From Hyphochytrium catenoides (taxonomy: Eukaryota; Sar; Hyphochytriomycetes; Hyphochytriales; Hyphochytriaceae), in NCBI GenBank assembly GCA_900088475.1, contig FLMG01002106.1:1-27941 (forward strand): a stretch of 27,941 bases of DNA, written 5' to 3'. Position numbers and translations under genes: made by a program. The notes beneath the pieces are model-generated. The model was not told where the DNA came from and searched no databases. It saw only the letters and a program-made list of their open reading frames with translations. Positions 18,380 through 27,941 of the stretch are shown here, one piece after another. The stretch's first letter is position 1, and the number at the start of each line of letters is the position of its first letter.

Positions 18380-21225
18380 ATGGAGTCACATCAAGTTCGG
18401 GCTCTCGAGCAAGAGGGTCGTGAGATTGACTATCTTGCAGCAGACTTCCATGAAAAGCGTCATCAACTGCTGCAACACGTTGTATGAATCTCTCCAAAAG
18501 CGTGATTGCTAGCTAGGCTGTGGCAACTGATTCGCCCTTGCTTACAGGGAACGGAGAACGTATCATCTCTACTTCAGGCTTCATCCACAATCAATGTGGA
18601 GCTCACACCACACAGGTAAAAGCAAAAGCTCTTCGCAATCGTTAAGGCCGTCTTGAACCTACCTGACTGTGTGTGTGTGGTCGCAGAATACGTACCGCTG
18701 CGCTAAAAGCAAGCTGTAGCTTGTTGAGATGCAGAATAGCAGCAATTCTCGAGGTGAATATTTGCCCGAAAAAATGGGAGTCCTACGGCGGGCCCACTAA
18801 GTATTCCTTGTTGCTAGTTCGGGAACTCCGAGGACCAAGTGATTATTAGAGATAGCTTAGGAAGAGAGACCAAGCACCATCCTTCAACCCAAGCAGAGCA
18901 AAGTATGAGCCACTCTTCGCAGTTCAGCTCAATTAGGCTCACTGACAATCTGTCTTAGCCGTTCCCGGACTTGCTTATACACAGAAATGCGTCGTGACTA
19001 AGCGAGGCGTTCCGCTGGCTGAGACCCTGCTGGAAAGTTTTGACACGGATCCAGGGCAAATTGACCTTGGAAGTGAAGTCTATGTCGTTTGCGCGCCAGT
19101 CCTTACTGTTGCGGGTCAGTTGGACAATCAACATTTGACTGCTCACCGAGCTGTGAGCTAACTAGCACTCGTATAGGGAAGGTAGTTGCTGTCTTAGAAG
19201 CTATCTTCGACCAGGAACAGAGCTTCGAGACTCACAGTCTTCTCAACCTGTGGACAGATCAGGTATGGGTGAGGTCAGGCCTTGCAGCGACTTCCGTTGA
19301 CTTCGGCTTGCCACTTTCATCTGTCTATACCCCTAGCTTTCGGGGGCGCTAATCCGCGCATTAGAGTACGAGACGGAGATAGCCGCGAGTACGGAGGTGA
19401 GAGCTCCAGTGTCTCTTCAAGGAGAGCTGAAAGGCTAACAAACTGTCGGTTCGCCTAGGCGTGGAACGCTAGATATGAGAGGCTCAAAGAGGCGACTCGG
19501 AAGCAGTTGCAGCAGGCGAATGACGACGCAGATCTTCTTAGCGAAGATAACTTCCGCCTGCAACAGGAGCTGATCCACCTTCAGCAGCAGCTACAGAAGT
19601 TTGGTCTGAATAAGGAATCATCTACGGTAGACACCGACGTCCTGAAGCTTCCTGACGAGCTATTAGTACCAGGTTCGAGTTGCCGCTAGGATATGAAGCA
19701 GTTGCCATGTGCTGAGTCACATTCTCTGATATTGCTTCTTCTCTGTCACTGACAATCTTCTTTCTTGTATGCCTTTAGGTGATCCGTCAAGGGTCATAGC
19801 ACAGGAGGTTTGCCATATGGATAATTTACATGGCGGTTCAAACATCCTCTCCGTGCGGTTTATGCCTTTCGAGGGTGATCTAGTGCTGACAGGTGGCGTG
19901 GACAAGAAACTTCTGCTGACTGATTGGAGACAAGAGGTACTTGGAATGTGCTAGAGGGACAGCTAACCCAGTCAAGAATCCTTATCTTTCTTCTGATATA
20001 GAGAACCATTGCTTCAGCTCTTTTGCCCTCCCCAGTCTTGTCTCTGGAGCCCAATCCTGTTCGCGTATATAAAGACCTTGTCATCGCCGCTTGTATGGAT
20101 GGCTCTCATCACATCCTGCGTTTACCAAGGTGGGTTGACGGCCTGCTCCTGCTCAGAATCAGCCACTGCTCGATGGACTGACCTTTACCTGGACTCTTCA
20201 CTTCCATTTCTCCATACAAGCAATCGCGAGGCGCAAGAGATCTCTATTCTCCATTCCGAGCGACAACATACTCGCCAAGGAGCAATAAGGTAGTTAGGTG
20301 CCGCTAGGTAGCGTTTGCCAGTTCCCTGTAGAAGCTAACTTGTAGTTCTAGAGTGCGATGGGCTCCCGATGGACAGACCTTTGCAACGTGTTCAGTAGAT
20401 AAGACAGCCTCCGTTTATAAGGTAGCAGAGGATGATCCAGAGCCATCAAGCATCGGAGTGTCTCTTGTGAACAAGCTGTACTTCAACACTGGTGTGGAGG
20501 GTTTGGAGCTTTTTGAGAATGACAAGGGGACGCTGACGCTTGTCCTCAGTCTGAGAGATGACAACTACCTCCAGTTCATCGACTGCAAGACCTTTGAGAT
20601 CCAGAGGTAAGTGGACTTTCATAGGGCAAAGATGCTCGATTTAAAGCTGCGGTCTGCCTACAGGGTAAATATCAACCAAGATCGAACGGATCACGTCTCT
20701 TTTACTATGATGGACCTACGAGTCAGTCCAAACAGGAAGTATCTGCTAATCGCCACCGACCACAATCGGCATATCCTCTTCCAGGTAGGGCTGACGGGCC
20801 AAGGCAGACGGTCGAGCGTAAGACTAACCTATATATGTTCCAATGCTCTATCCCCAAATGTTCCTTGCAGTTGGAAACAGGACGAATATTGCGGAATTTT
20901 TATGGGCACAGTGCAGATGCATATAGCCTGCCCAGAGTTCTTTGGGACAGCACAGGTACGAAAGTTGTTCAGCACAATCAATCTCTGGGCTGTCATCTCA
21001 TGGTGAACTCTGGGTCCAGGGAAGTTTGTCCTGTCAAACAGTCAGAAAGACAACATGGTGTACATATGGTGCGTTGTCTCAGAAAGAGTCGTAAAGAAGC
21101 TTCCAGGGCACCGTGCCGTGGTCAGAGACCTTGACTACACCGGTCCAGGTAGTGACGGTCTGCCATCCTACTTGGCTACAGTCTCCTTCGACAAGTCTCT
21201 TCGAGTTTGGCGATCAGAGCAGTAG
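18380..21225 (+). CDS. WD40-repeat protein with N-terminal helical/coiled-coil region, ~619 aa, 14 exons
   Basis: Probably a scaffold protein; partner and pathway are unknown. Exons: 18380-18481, 18548-18615, 18687-18838, 18959-19114, 19177-19262, 19337-19396, 19459-19672, 19779-19936, 20002-20129, 20221-20289, 20352-20606, 20664-20784, 20871-20955, 21020-21225. Phases agree throughout and lengths sum to 620 codons. The middle of the N-terminal part is helical and Gln/Leu-rich (LLSEDNFRLQQELIHLQQQL), a likely coiled coil. The propeller follows: ILSVRFMPFEGDLVLTGGVD, VRWAPDGQTFATCSVDKTAS, MDLRVSPNRKYLLIATDHNR, RNFYGHSADAYSLPRVLWDS, and a last blade ending TVSFDKSLRVW just before the stop. The pattern LR.SP...YLL..TD....LF plus N.YGH....YS.PR looks family-specific, but I cannot name the family. 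Exons from 19177 on are firm. The first four, including the start, are tentative because an antisense chain competes. Confidence 0.8.
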
Positions 21226-21313
21226 CGCTATGGACGTTTCCATACAATGGGCAAATGCTGCATGTGTATAGCTCGCCCCATCCTATCCTCCATATGGTGC
21301 CGACAATGCTGGA

Positions 21314-21732
21314 CTATAAGCTGACGTCCACAAGGGCTTCATAATGCACTCTGCTTCCTGATGAGTTCATCGGCGCAGACTCCAGCCGTGGCCTGACTGG
21401 GGCCATGGACAGACGGCCAAGCTCTATGATCCAAGGCTCGTGCTTAGCGAGGTTTGGACGATCCTGAGAGAAAAAGAGGAGCTCTTGTGATTCTGATGGC
21501 CAAAACCTATGCCCTGCCAGCCAGTGTACCTTCACTTGACGACCATTTAAGGGCGAGTGCCGCCCAGGCAAAATGTACCTCCGTATGTATTAGTCGGACT
21601 TAAGCTTTATGAGGCTTATTCTTAGGCCGATTAGCTTGACCGAAAGTCTTTAGGGACTGAAAAGCGACTATATTGGGTGAGGTATAATCAGGGTTCTCAT
21701 GCTTGGGATCATCCCTGTCATTAGTAAAGGAC
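21314..21732 (-). CDS. Weak minus-strand coding signals, possible small gene
   Basis: Exon 21463-21314 follows a strong CT-rich acceptor, reads DRPNLAKHEPWIIELGRL and ends at a TAG, 88 bases past the convergent WD40 stop. A second piece, 21732 to a TAA at 21600, follows a TATACAG acceptor and reads RDDPKHENPDYTSPNIVAFQ. The two can be joined only through a weak donor (GTCGCT), so they may be separate 3' ends or chance frames. No start codon was fixed and no family is recognised. Confidence 0.28.
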
Positions 21733-22023
21733 CTGTATAAGGGGACCACGAAGAATAAACCGCTTGGGAGGCACCGTTGACCAGAGTTTACCTGCAGATT
21801 TTTATTGGATTCTCAGTAGTTCCGATCCCCGATTAGCGATGAGGAGGAGATTTTTCATCTGCCATCACAACGCGTGCGGCTTGTGAGGCCTGCTCTGAGG
21901 GTCATCAATAGATGTAGAGCTAATGGAGCTGATGGACGAGTGGGCTAATGGCTGAGTACGTGGCAGGGGTGATGAGGATGACCAGGCCACGATAGTGCAC
22001 AATTTTTTGCTGCTTCGCCCAGG
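21733..22023. other. Upstream region of the myotubularin gene
   Basis: About 290 bases before the chosen myotubularin ATG. It should contain that gene's promoter. A T-rich run (ATTTTTT) lies about 25 bases before the ATG. Several minus-strand frames are open here but could not be assembled, so I call nothing. Confidence 0.4.
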
Positions 22024-25000
22024 ATGTCGTTTCGTATGTCCGCCCGACCGCCGGGTGGCATGGGGACAAGCCCAGGGACAACGAAGGATTTGGCAGAGAA
22101 GGAGAAGCATCAGCGTGGGGCCATGTCAGATATCTTAGTGAAGGAAGAGCCAAAGGAGGAGCCTGCGTCGCTTCTGAGGTGAGGGACAACCCTGCTGTCA
22201 TACTTCGCAATTCGCCATGGTTAAGTCGCTCTGCCAAGCAGATTTGGATCACCTTCGGAGACTGCGTACCGGGATTTTATGCTCAATGTAGACTCGGCGA
22301 ACGGAGGAGAAGGTACCTACTCTAGGATTAGTCTGCCAAACAAGCTGGACGATGTTTCTCAGTTACCTAGCAAGGCCCGACGGTATGTCAACGCCATAAT
22401 ATTCTCTGAGCTTCAGGTAGTGACTATTCTGTTGGACACGAGCAGTCCCTCGCCTTCTTCGGACGTGATCTCAGCACAAAACGCTGCTCAGAAGCTCCAT
22501 AACAAGAGTCACCCAGATCTGATCTTGGCGAGAGAAGCGAAGCCTAGTGAATTGGTTCTCTTTCAAGTTCGTACCACTGAAGACGATATGGGCCTAGGCG
22601 CTTTGGCAAAGCGAAAGGAGTCATGTCAATTACAACTGAACCCTAAGACTGGCACGGTACGTCACATATCTCCTACCAGCTCAACACTAAAGGTGAAGGC
22701 GGATCGCTAACATATGTCTGCCCCGCCGGATGCATAGATTTCGTTCATATACTCGCGAGACGTAAGGCAGAAGTTCTCAATCAGCAAGGTGGTTACCCGT
22801 GATGCGTTGACCACCAAGACTGCAATGCATTTAACGGCTCATAGAGGTAAATAGCTTTCTGATTCGAGTCGAGCGCCGTTAGGAGAGTTGCTCAGCAGTT
22901 CTCTGAACCTGCGTCCGCATTTTGCAATGTATATGTCTTTCCTCCTGGCCTCTTTCTCGCTCTGCAGCGGTTGGGATGCCAGTCAGCAAGCGGATTGTCT
23001 TTGAAAATGTGATTGATAAAAAGCGCTTTGTGGAGATGTTAGAGACCTGCAAGAGAAACGTCACCCGTGGAGTAACCATCTATGCAGAGATGCAGATGCA
23101 CATTGTAAGTCATTGCATGTCAGCATTACGTAGTCCCAGCATCTCATTCTCTTGCTTGTCTCACATTGGTCTTTCCCAAAGCACGATATCACGCCTTCCA
23201 ACTACCAAGACACCACAGACCTAAATATCACGCTTTGTGGAGGAGAGACTGTTCTCGCGAAGGTGGAACGAGCCACTTCTCTAGTCTGCTTCTCCAATGG
23301 GGAGCGAGCCATTCAGGGTTTACTGCTTATAACAAACTTCAGACTGAAGTTCCTCCCTTACAGAGATGGAGTCGGCCAAGTGCCACATGAAAGTGTTATT
23401 GGGGCTTTTGATTTACCGTACGCGGCGGTAACGCAGCTTCAGCGAGATGGAATGCTCGTTGTCTTCACGTCTGCTGAGTGTAGAACCGTCCGTCTCACCG
23501 TACATGATGCCGTCATCGTATATGCTGACCCAAACGGACCCCTGAGCTCCACACAAGCGCTCCAGGAGGTACAAAGGAGAGAGATGATTCCATCAAGGTT
23601 TAACCTTAACTTCAACTCTCGGGGCCGCAGCAAACTGGGCTTTCCAGACTCCACTACCACTGAGACGCAGACCCACAGGAACATCGACCCAGCCCTCCTC
23701 GAAGTCTTTGGGATAGATATAACGTCGCCAACACCTCTTCGAAAATCTGCAGAGAGTGGAAATTCTATCACTGGACACTATGTTGCAGAGGAATCCGTCT
23801 CTTCTTTTCCCAGTATGCGTGGAAGCAATCTGGACTGGGTGGATGACCTGTTCCAACGGCTCGAAATGCTTGCCTTTCCCCCCTCTCACCCTCATTCACT
23901 TTTTGCTTTCCGCTACAAGCCACCAGGCGTCCGACCTAATGAGAACGGATGGTTCCTTTACAAGCCGTGGGAGGAGTGGCTGAGGCTTGGGTTGGCATCC
24001 CTGAGGTCTGAAGAGGATGCGGGTCAATGGAGAATACTGAAGAACAGCACCTTCAACTTCAGCCCCACCTATCCTAAGGTTTCCACAGCGCCTATCGCTT
24101 GTTCGTCCTTATTGCCTAAGATCATTCGCCGGTCTTCGCCAGAACTTAGCATCTGCTTCCAGCCATTCCCCATGCTATGAGGACATTCTGTCTGTTCAGT
24201 TCTTCTATCTGCGACTATTGCCTGATTGACTGCTTCCATTGTCTGTTTCCGGTCTCTATGTGTTGAACGTTTGTTGGTTGCCCGGTACAACTCCTTCCAC
24301 CTTGGGTTCTTATGCTTGCCCACTCTTGCACTCAAGGAAGCTAATTCCGTTCCTTCAATAGTGGTTTGTAGTGCCAGCCGCGCTTTCCGATGAAGAGTTG
24401 CTGGAGGCTTGCACCTTCAGAAGCAAGGGCAGGTTGCCTGTCGTTGTATGGCGCCATCCGGTCCACAAATGTGTACTAGTTAGGGGCTCCCAACCGTGCA
24501 TTGGGATTGCCGGTCGATCAAGCCTCGCGGATCAGAAGCTTCTAAGGGCCTATAGAGCAGCAGGTGCCAAGACATCGAGCGCCAGCGACCTTGCAACCTT
24601 GTACATCTTGGATGCCAGGAAACCGCTTGCCACGCAAGGAAACAAGATGATAGGGAAAGGTCAAAGTCTTCTTCCCTTTCCACACTTCCTCAAGTCTTTC
24701 CTTTCGTTCCACTTATATCTTTCCTTGTCGAGTCGATCTTCTTGCTTTTCGCTTCCTGCTGGCCTATATGCGTTTGTGCGTGCCGACTAACTATGAGTGC
24801 ATAGGCGTGGAAGATCCAATTATATATGATGCAGAGGTAGAGTTTCTGGGCTTGGCAAACATACATAAGATTAGGGAGTCCATCAATGCTCTATCAGGTG
24901 ATGTCTATACCTCGACCAAAGCGTCGTTGACTCCTAATGACTGACCTTCCATACTGTTCTTGCACTCCCTCTACCTCCCTCGGTATCACTGCAGTACTCC

Positions 25001-27118
25001 TTGAGCCAAAGGTAACGGAAGCTGACAATAATAGCAACAAGACCTTTCTCACCCGGCTACAAGGCAGGTTTCGGTCTCATTCTGCTGTCGCCTTGACCTT
25101 CCGCTGACTTAACCATATGTGTTCTCTCTTCCTGCGCTGCCATACAACCCATAGCTACCGGTTGGTTGAAGCATGTGATGAAGATTTTGGCTGGAGCGGT
25201 CCGCATCGCGCTTTTGCTCCAAGAGTCATCCTCCTCGGTGGTAGTTCATTGCAGTGATGGCTGGGATCGAACTCCCCAATTGACTGCCACGGCACAGCTG
25301 CTTCTAGATCCCTATTATCGGACTATTAAGGGCTTCGCCGTGCTCATTGAGAAGGAATTCTGCTCGTTCGGCCACAAGGTATAGTTTGGATAGTAGACTT
25401 TCGTTATTCTAGTTGTAAGCCTGCTCCTTTCAGTTGCGGTCGCTATCTCCTACGCCTTCTCTCATTCAAAGCCATTATTCTTCCTAGTGGACGCCAAAGT
25501 ACATTGAGTCTGAAAAGTTCAGGGCCCTTTCTAACGTTCTCAATCCTGTCTCCTATCACTGCACTAGTTCTCAGACAGGATTGGGGTCGGGCGTAGGCCA
25601 GAAGATATGGAGAGAGAGCGGTCTCCGATCATGCTCCAGTGGCTTGACGTGGTTTATCAAGTGATGCGACAATTTCCTTCAGCCTTCGAGTTTGATGAGA
25701 AATTATTGCTCCATGTATCCGACTCTCTCTCCTCTGGCCTCTATGGCACTTTCCTCTGCAACACGGAAAAAGAGAGGACAGACTTGAAGCTCTGGGAGTG
25801 TACAGTCTCCGTATGGACACCTGTCCTCGTGAGCATCAACTCTTTCCTTAACCCTCGATATCAACCGGTGGAAGACGTTCTCTGGCCTCGGGCCAATGAG
25901 AAGAAGGTGGTGCTCTGGGAGAGCTTCTTCTTTCGCTATGACCCCGAAAACTCACCCGCTCTGACTACTTCCTTCCCAACTCCTCACTCGGTCGAGCTGG
26001 CGCTCAAGCCGTCCTTACAAAAAGAGAAAACAACTTCACCACTCTCCGCCCTCGGTGGCTTTTCTCAACGGCCTTGGAGCGTGGATGACATCTCTGAGAG
26101 TAGGAGTACAACGGCTAAAGGGCTCGATGGTCTGGCCCAAGAAACTCCACGCTTTAGTAGCAGCGGGAGAGTGAGAGCCGTGACACGGGCCAGCACTGGT
26201 GCCCTTTCTAACTTGCAGGCGGTGGCATCTGCTCTTCTTAGACGAAACAGCTTAGGAAGTAATAGCGCTGGTCCCCTCTCTCGTAGTGGATCTCAAGACT
26301 TGGGAAGAGGCTCGGAGATGGATTCTGAGCTCAGCAGCTCTCCTCCCCATCACCAGTGGTCAGAAAGAGTGAGCCTAGAAAGCAAGAGCGCGTCTTTATC
26401 GACCCCTGCCATGCTAGAGCAGTCAGCATTGGACTATGACGAGGACACGTTTGAGGACATGCTCTCACGCAACTGCAGCATCATTGTGAGTGCAGAGAGG
26501 CAGCAATCTTACTTGGATAGAGATACCAATGACAACGAGATCCCTGAAGCTGACGAACTGGCTCTAGGCGAGGAAAGAGATGAGGAGAGACTGGAGGAGG
26601 GACCGACTGCCATCTCTGCTGGTTCGTCTCCATCTCCAACCATATCGGTGGCAATACCTGGGCTTGAGGACCCAAGGAGAACCACCCGCTCCCAGTCTGA
26701 ACCCGTTTCCGGCTCACCCTCTGACTACGTCAAGAGTTATCGCACGCTGAGGAACTGTCTTAAATCTGCTTCACGGCGGGCCAGAAGGAGAGACCAGGTC
26801 CAGCAGGTTCTTTCCTCGCTCAAGCACCTGAGACCAGATGCGCAAGTCAAATATCTCCACAAGCTACTAGCGGAGAGCGTTGCTAGAGAGCTCCAGCTCG
26901 AGGAAGGAGTCAGAGCTGCCGCATCCATTGCCCAGCCTCAATCTGTCTCACTACAAAGGGCTGATAGCGCACGCAGCGAAGCTTCTTTCGCTGTCGAAGA
27001 CTCGTCTCCCCTTTCTACCCTATGGGGCCCGTATGGCCACCTCTCTCCCTCTGAAGTCAGTGAAGGTTCCCTGGGAGAGCTTCCTACGCAGGTGCAAATA
27101 GAGGGACCTAGACCCTGA
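22024..27118 (+). CDS. Myotubularin-family phosphoinositide 3-phosphatase, 1315 aa, ten exons
   Basis: Family members remove the 3-phosphate from PI3P and PI(3,5)P2 on endosomal and vacuolar membranes. Exons: 22024-22178, 22242-22656, 22738-22846, 22968-23104, 23182-24078, 24362-24659, 24805-24897, 24995-25063, 25155-25378, 25568-27118; total 3948 nt, in phase at every junction. Residues 1-190 are unrecognised. About 191-272 look like an extra PH-type fold ([18 protein letters not shown] to [14 protein letters not shown]). About 280-385 match the PH-GRAM domain ([20 protein letters not shown]). The phosphatase domain runs from about 490 to 920, with [34 protein letters not shown] and [20 protein letters not shown]. 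The P-loop [11 protein letters not shown] has Cys757 and Arg763 intact, so an active enzyme is predicted. [20 protein letters not shown] follows, typical of the family. A 390-residue Ser/Glu-rich tail, with a short basic helical stretch near residues 1180-1240, replaces the usual FYVE or PDZ-binding ends. The intron at 25064 appears to be GC-AG. Confidence 0.95.
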
Positions 27119-27356
27119 CTTTCTCTTCTCTTCTTTTCCCTTCTCCCCCTAAAATTTTCCTTTCTAGAGTCCAATCGGCGCACTTCCTCTCTTCTTTCCC
27201 AGTCTGGCGGCTTGCTCATCTGCAGCTTCTCCTTCTCTCCTCACACTCGTTCTCCAGTCCACTCTAGTGTGGATTTTACTCTAGTAGATCTCTCTCTCTC
27301 TTTTCCATAGAGTTATAGATGCTCTGTCTTATTTATCAATGGTGCCAGCGTGCAGC

Positions 27357-27362
27357 AATAAA
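27357..27362 (+). promoter_or_regulatory. Possible poly(A) signal AATAAA
   Basis: An AATAAA hexamer lies about 240 bases after the myotubularin stop codon, on the same strand. The position suits a 3' end, but poly(A) signals of this organism are unknown and the hexamer could be chance. Confidence 0.3.
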
Positions 27363-27411
27363 TTATTTGGTCCCGACCCGCGTATGCACAGTGTTCCTTT
27401 TTCACAACCAT

Positions 27412-27622
27412 CATCTCTCTCCCTCCCTCTCTCTCTTTCATTTTTTCTCTTCTTCTTCTCTCTCTCTCTTCTCGAACGCTCGTACCCATTCGTGCAATAT
27501 TGTCCATCTGCTTCTGTTCCTCCAACCCTATCTCTGGACGTTGTTCAATACCCTGAGAGTTGAGCGGCGGGCGATCCAAAGCACGTATTCCTTTCTTGTT
27601 CGCTTGCGGGCTTCAGTTCTCC

Positions 27623-27661
<39 letters not shown>

Positions 27662-27700
27662 TCTCTCTCGTTCTCTCTCTCTCCCTCATCTTTCTTTTGC
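27412..27700. repeat. CT microsatellite clusters
   Basis: Two clusters of CTCTCT on the plus strand, about 27412-27472 and 27623-27690, are separated by non-repetitive sequence. The second contains an almost perfect (CT)n of more than 40 bases. Confidence 0.85.
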
Positions 27701-27941
27701 TCTCTCATATTTCCCTCCTCCCGTCTTCGACACTTGGGGAATGAGAGACGGCCTTTCTCGTCTTTTCTCCTGTGTGAGGTGCTCATAGCTTTGTTTCCTC
27801 GAGGAGTGGGTCATCTTGAGTCCGCCTGGACTTTCTCTGTTTCTTTTAGCCTCTCATCTGCCTCCAGAGGTTGAAGCAAATACAGGGCCTCCACCGCCTT
27901 CCACACTACCGAGTCCTCACTTTGGACTAGGCGTTACGAAA

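Larger units (their letters stand above)
27119..27941. other. 3' flank of the myotubularin gene, CT-rich, no gene supported
   Basis: Low-complexity CT-rich DNA on the plus strand with a few ordinary-sequence islands (27320-27400, 27480-27600, 27720-27941). Open frames are Ser/Leu/Phe-rich artefacts. The last 100 bases could lead into another gene, but nothing recognisable is visible. Confidence 0.5.

Noticed and set aside
18252-18512. Plus-strand 86-residue Cys-rich ORF
   Set aside because: It shows no domain, and other frames on both strands fit better to splice sites.
24371-24790. Plus-strand ORF extending past 24660 into a hydrophobic tail
   Set aside because: Only 24362-24659 is coding. 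The hydrophobic continuation is CT-rich intron; the myotubularin frame resumes at 24805.

Overview
The window looks like nuclear DNA of an intron-rich unicellular eukaryote. No protein of any length is readable in one frame except the Mpv17-type gene and the last myotubularin exon. The others must be joined across many short introns (about 35-430 nt, mostly GT-AG with CT-rich acceptor tracts). No bacterial operon signals, rRNA, tRNA, IS or CRISPR were seen. Domain content (myotubularin, Mpv17/PMP22, WD40, fibronectin type III) is broadly eukaryotic and does not fix the lineage; a stramenopile- or alveolate-like protist is my guess only. All exon borders below were worked out by eye from splice motifs, phase agreement and family motifs.

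Layout, left to right. 1-1961: CT/GA-rich low-complexity DNA with one very tentative small plus-strand ORF pair. 1962-12743 (minus): one very large gene of about 24 exons whose product joins an N-terminal WD40 propeller to six C-terminal fibronectin type III (FN3) domains. 13123-13570 (minus): two tentative exons of an unknown basic protein. 14095-16462 (minus): a nine-exon gene for an unrecognised protein of about 400 residues. 16910-17581 (minus): an Mpv17/PMP22-family membrane protein. 18380-21225 (plus): a 14-exon WD40 protein with an N-terminal helical/coiled-coil region; its first four exons are uncertain. 21314-21732 (minus): weak coding signals. 22024-27118 (plus): a ten-exon myotubularin-type phosphoinositide 3-phosphatase, 1315 residues, with an intact CX5R active site, an unusual N-terminal extension and a long serine-rich tail. 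27119-27941: CT-rich intergenic DNA.

The genes do not form an obvious pathway. Left genes all read minus and the two main right genes read plus, with the divide between 17.6 and 18.4 kb. The strongest items for follow-up are the phase-consistent WD40-FN3 fusion, FN3 domains interrupted by long charged inserts, two probable GC-AG introns, and the unrecognised 400-residue protein.
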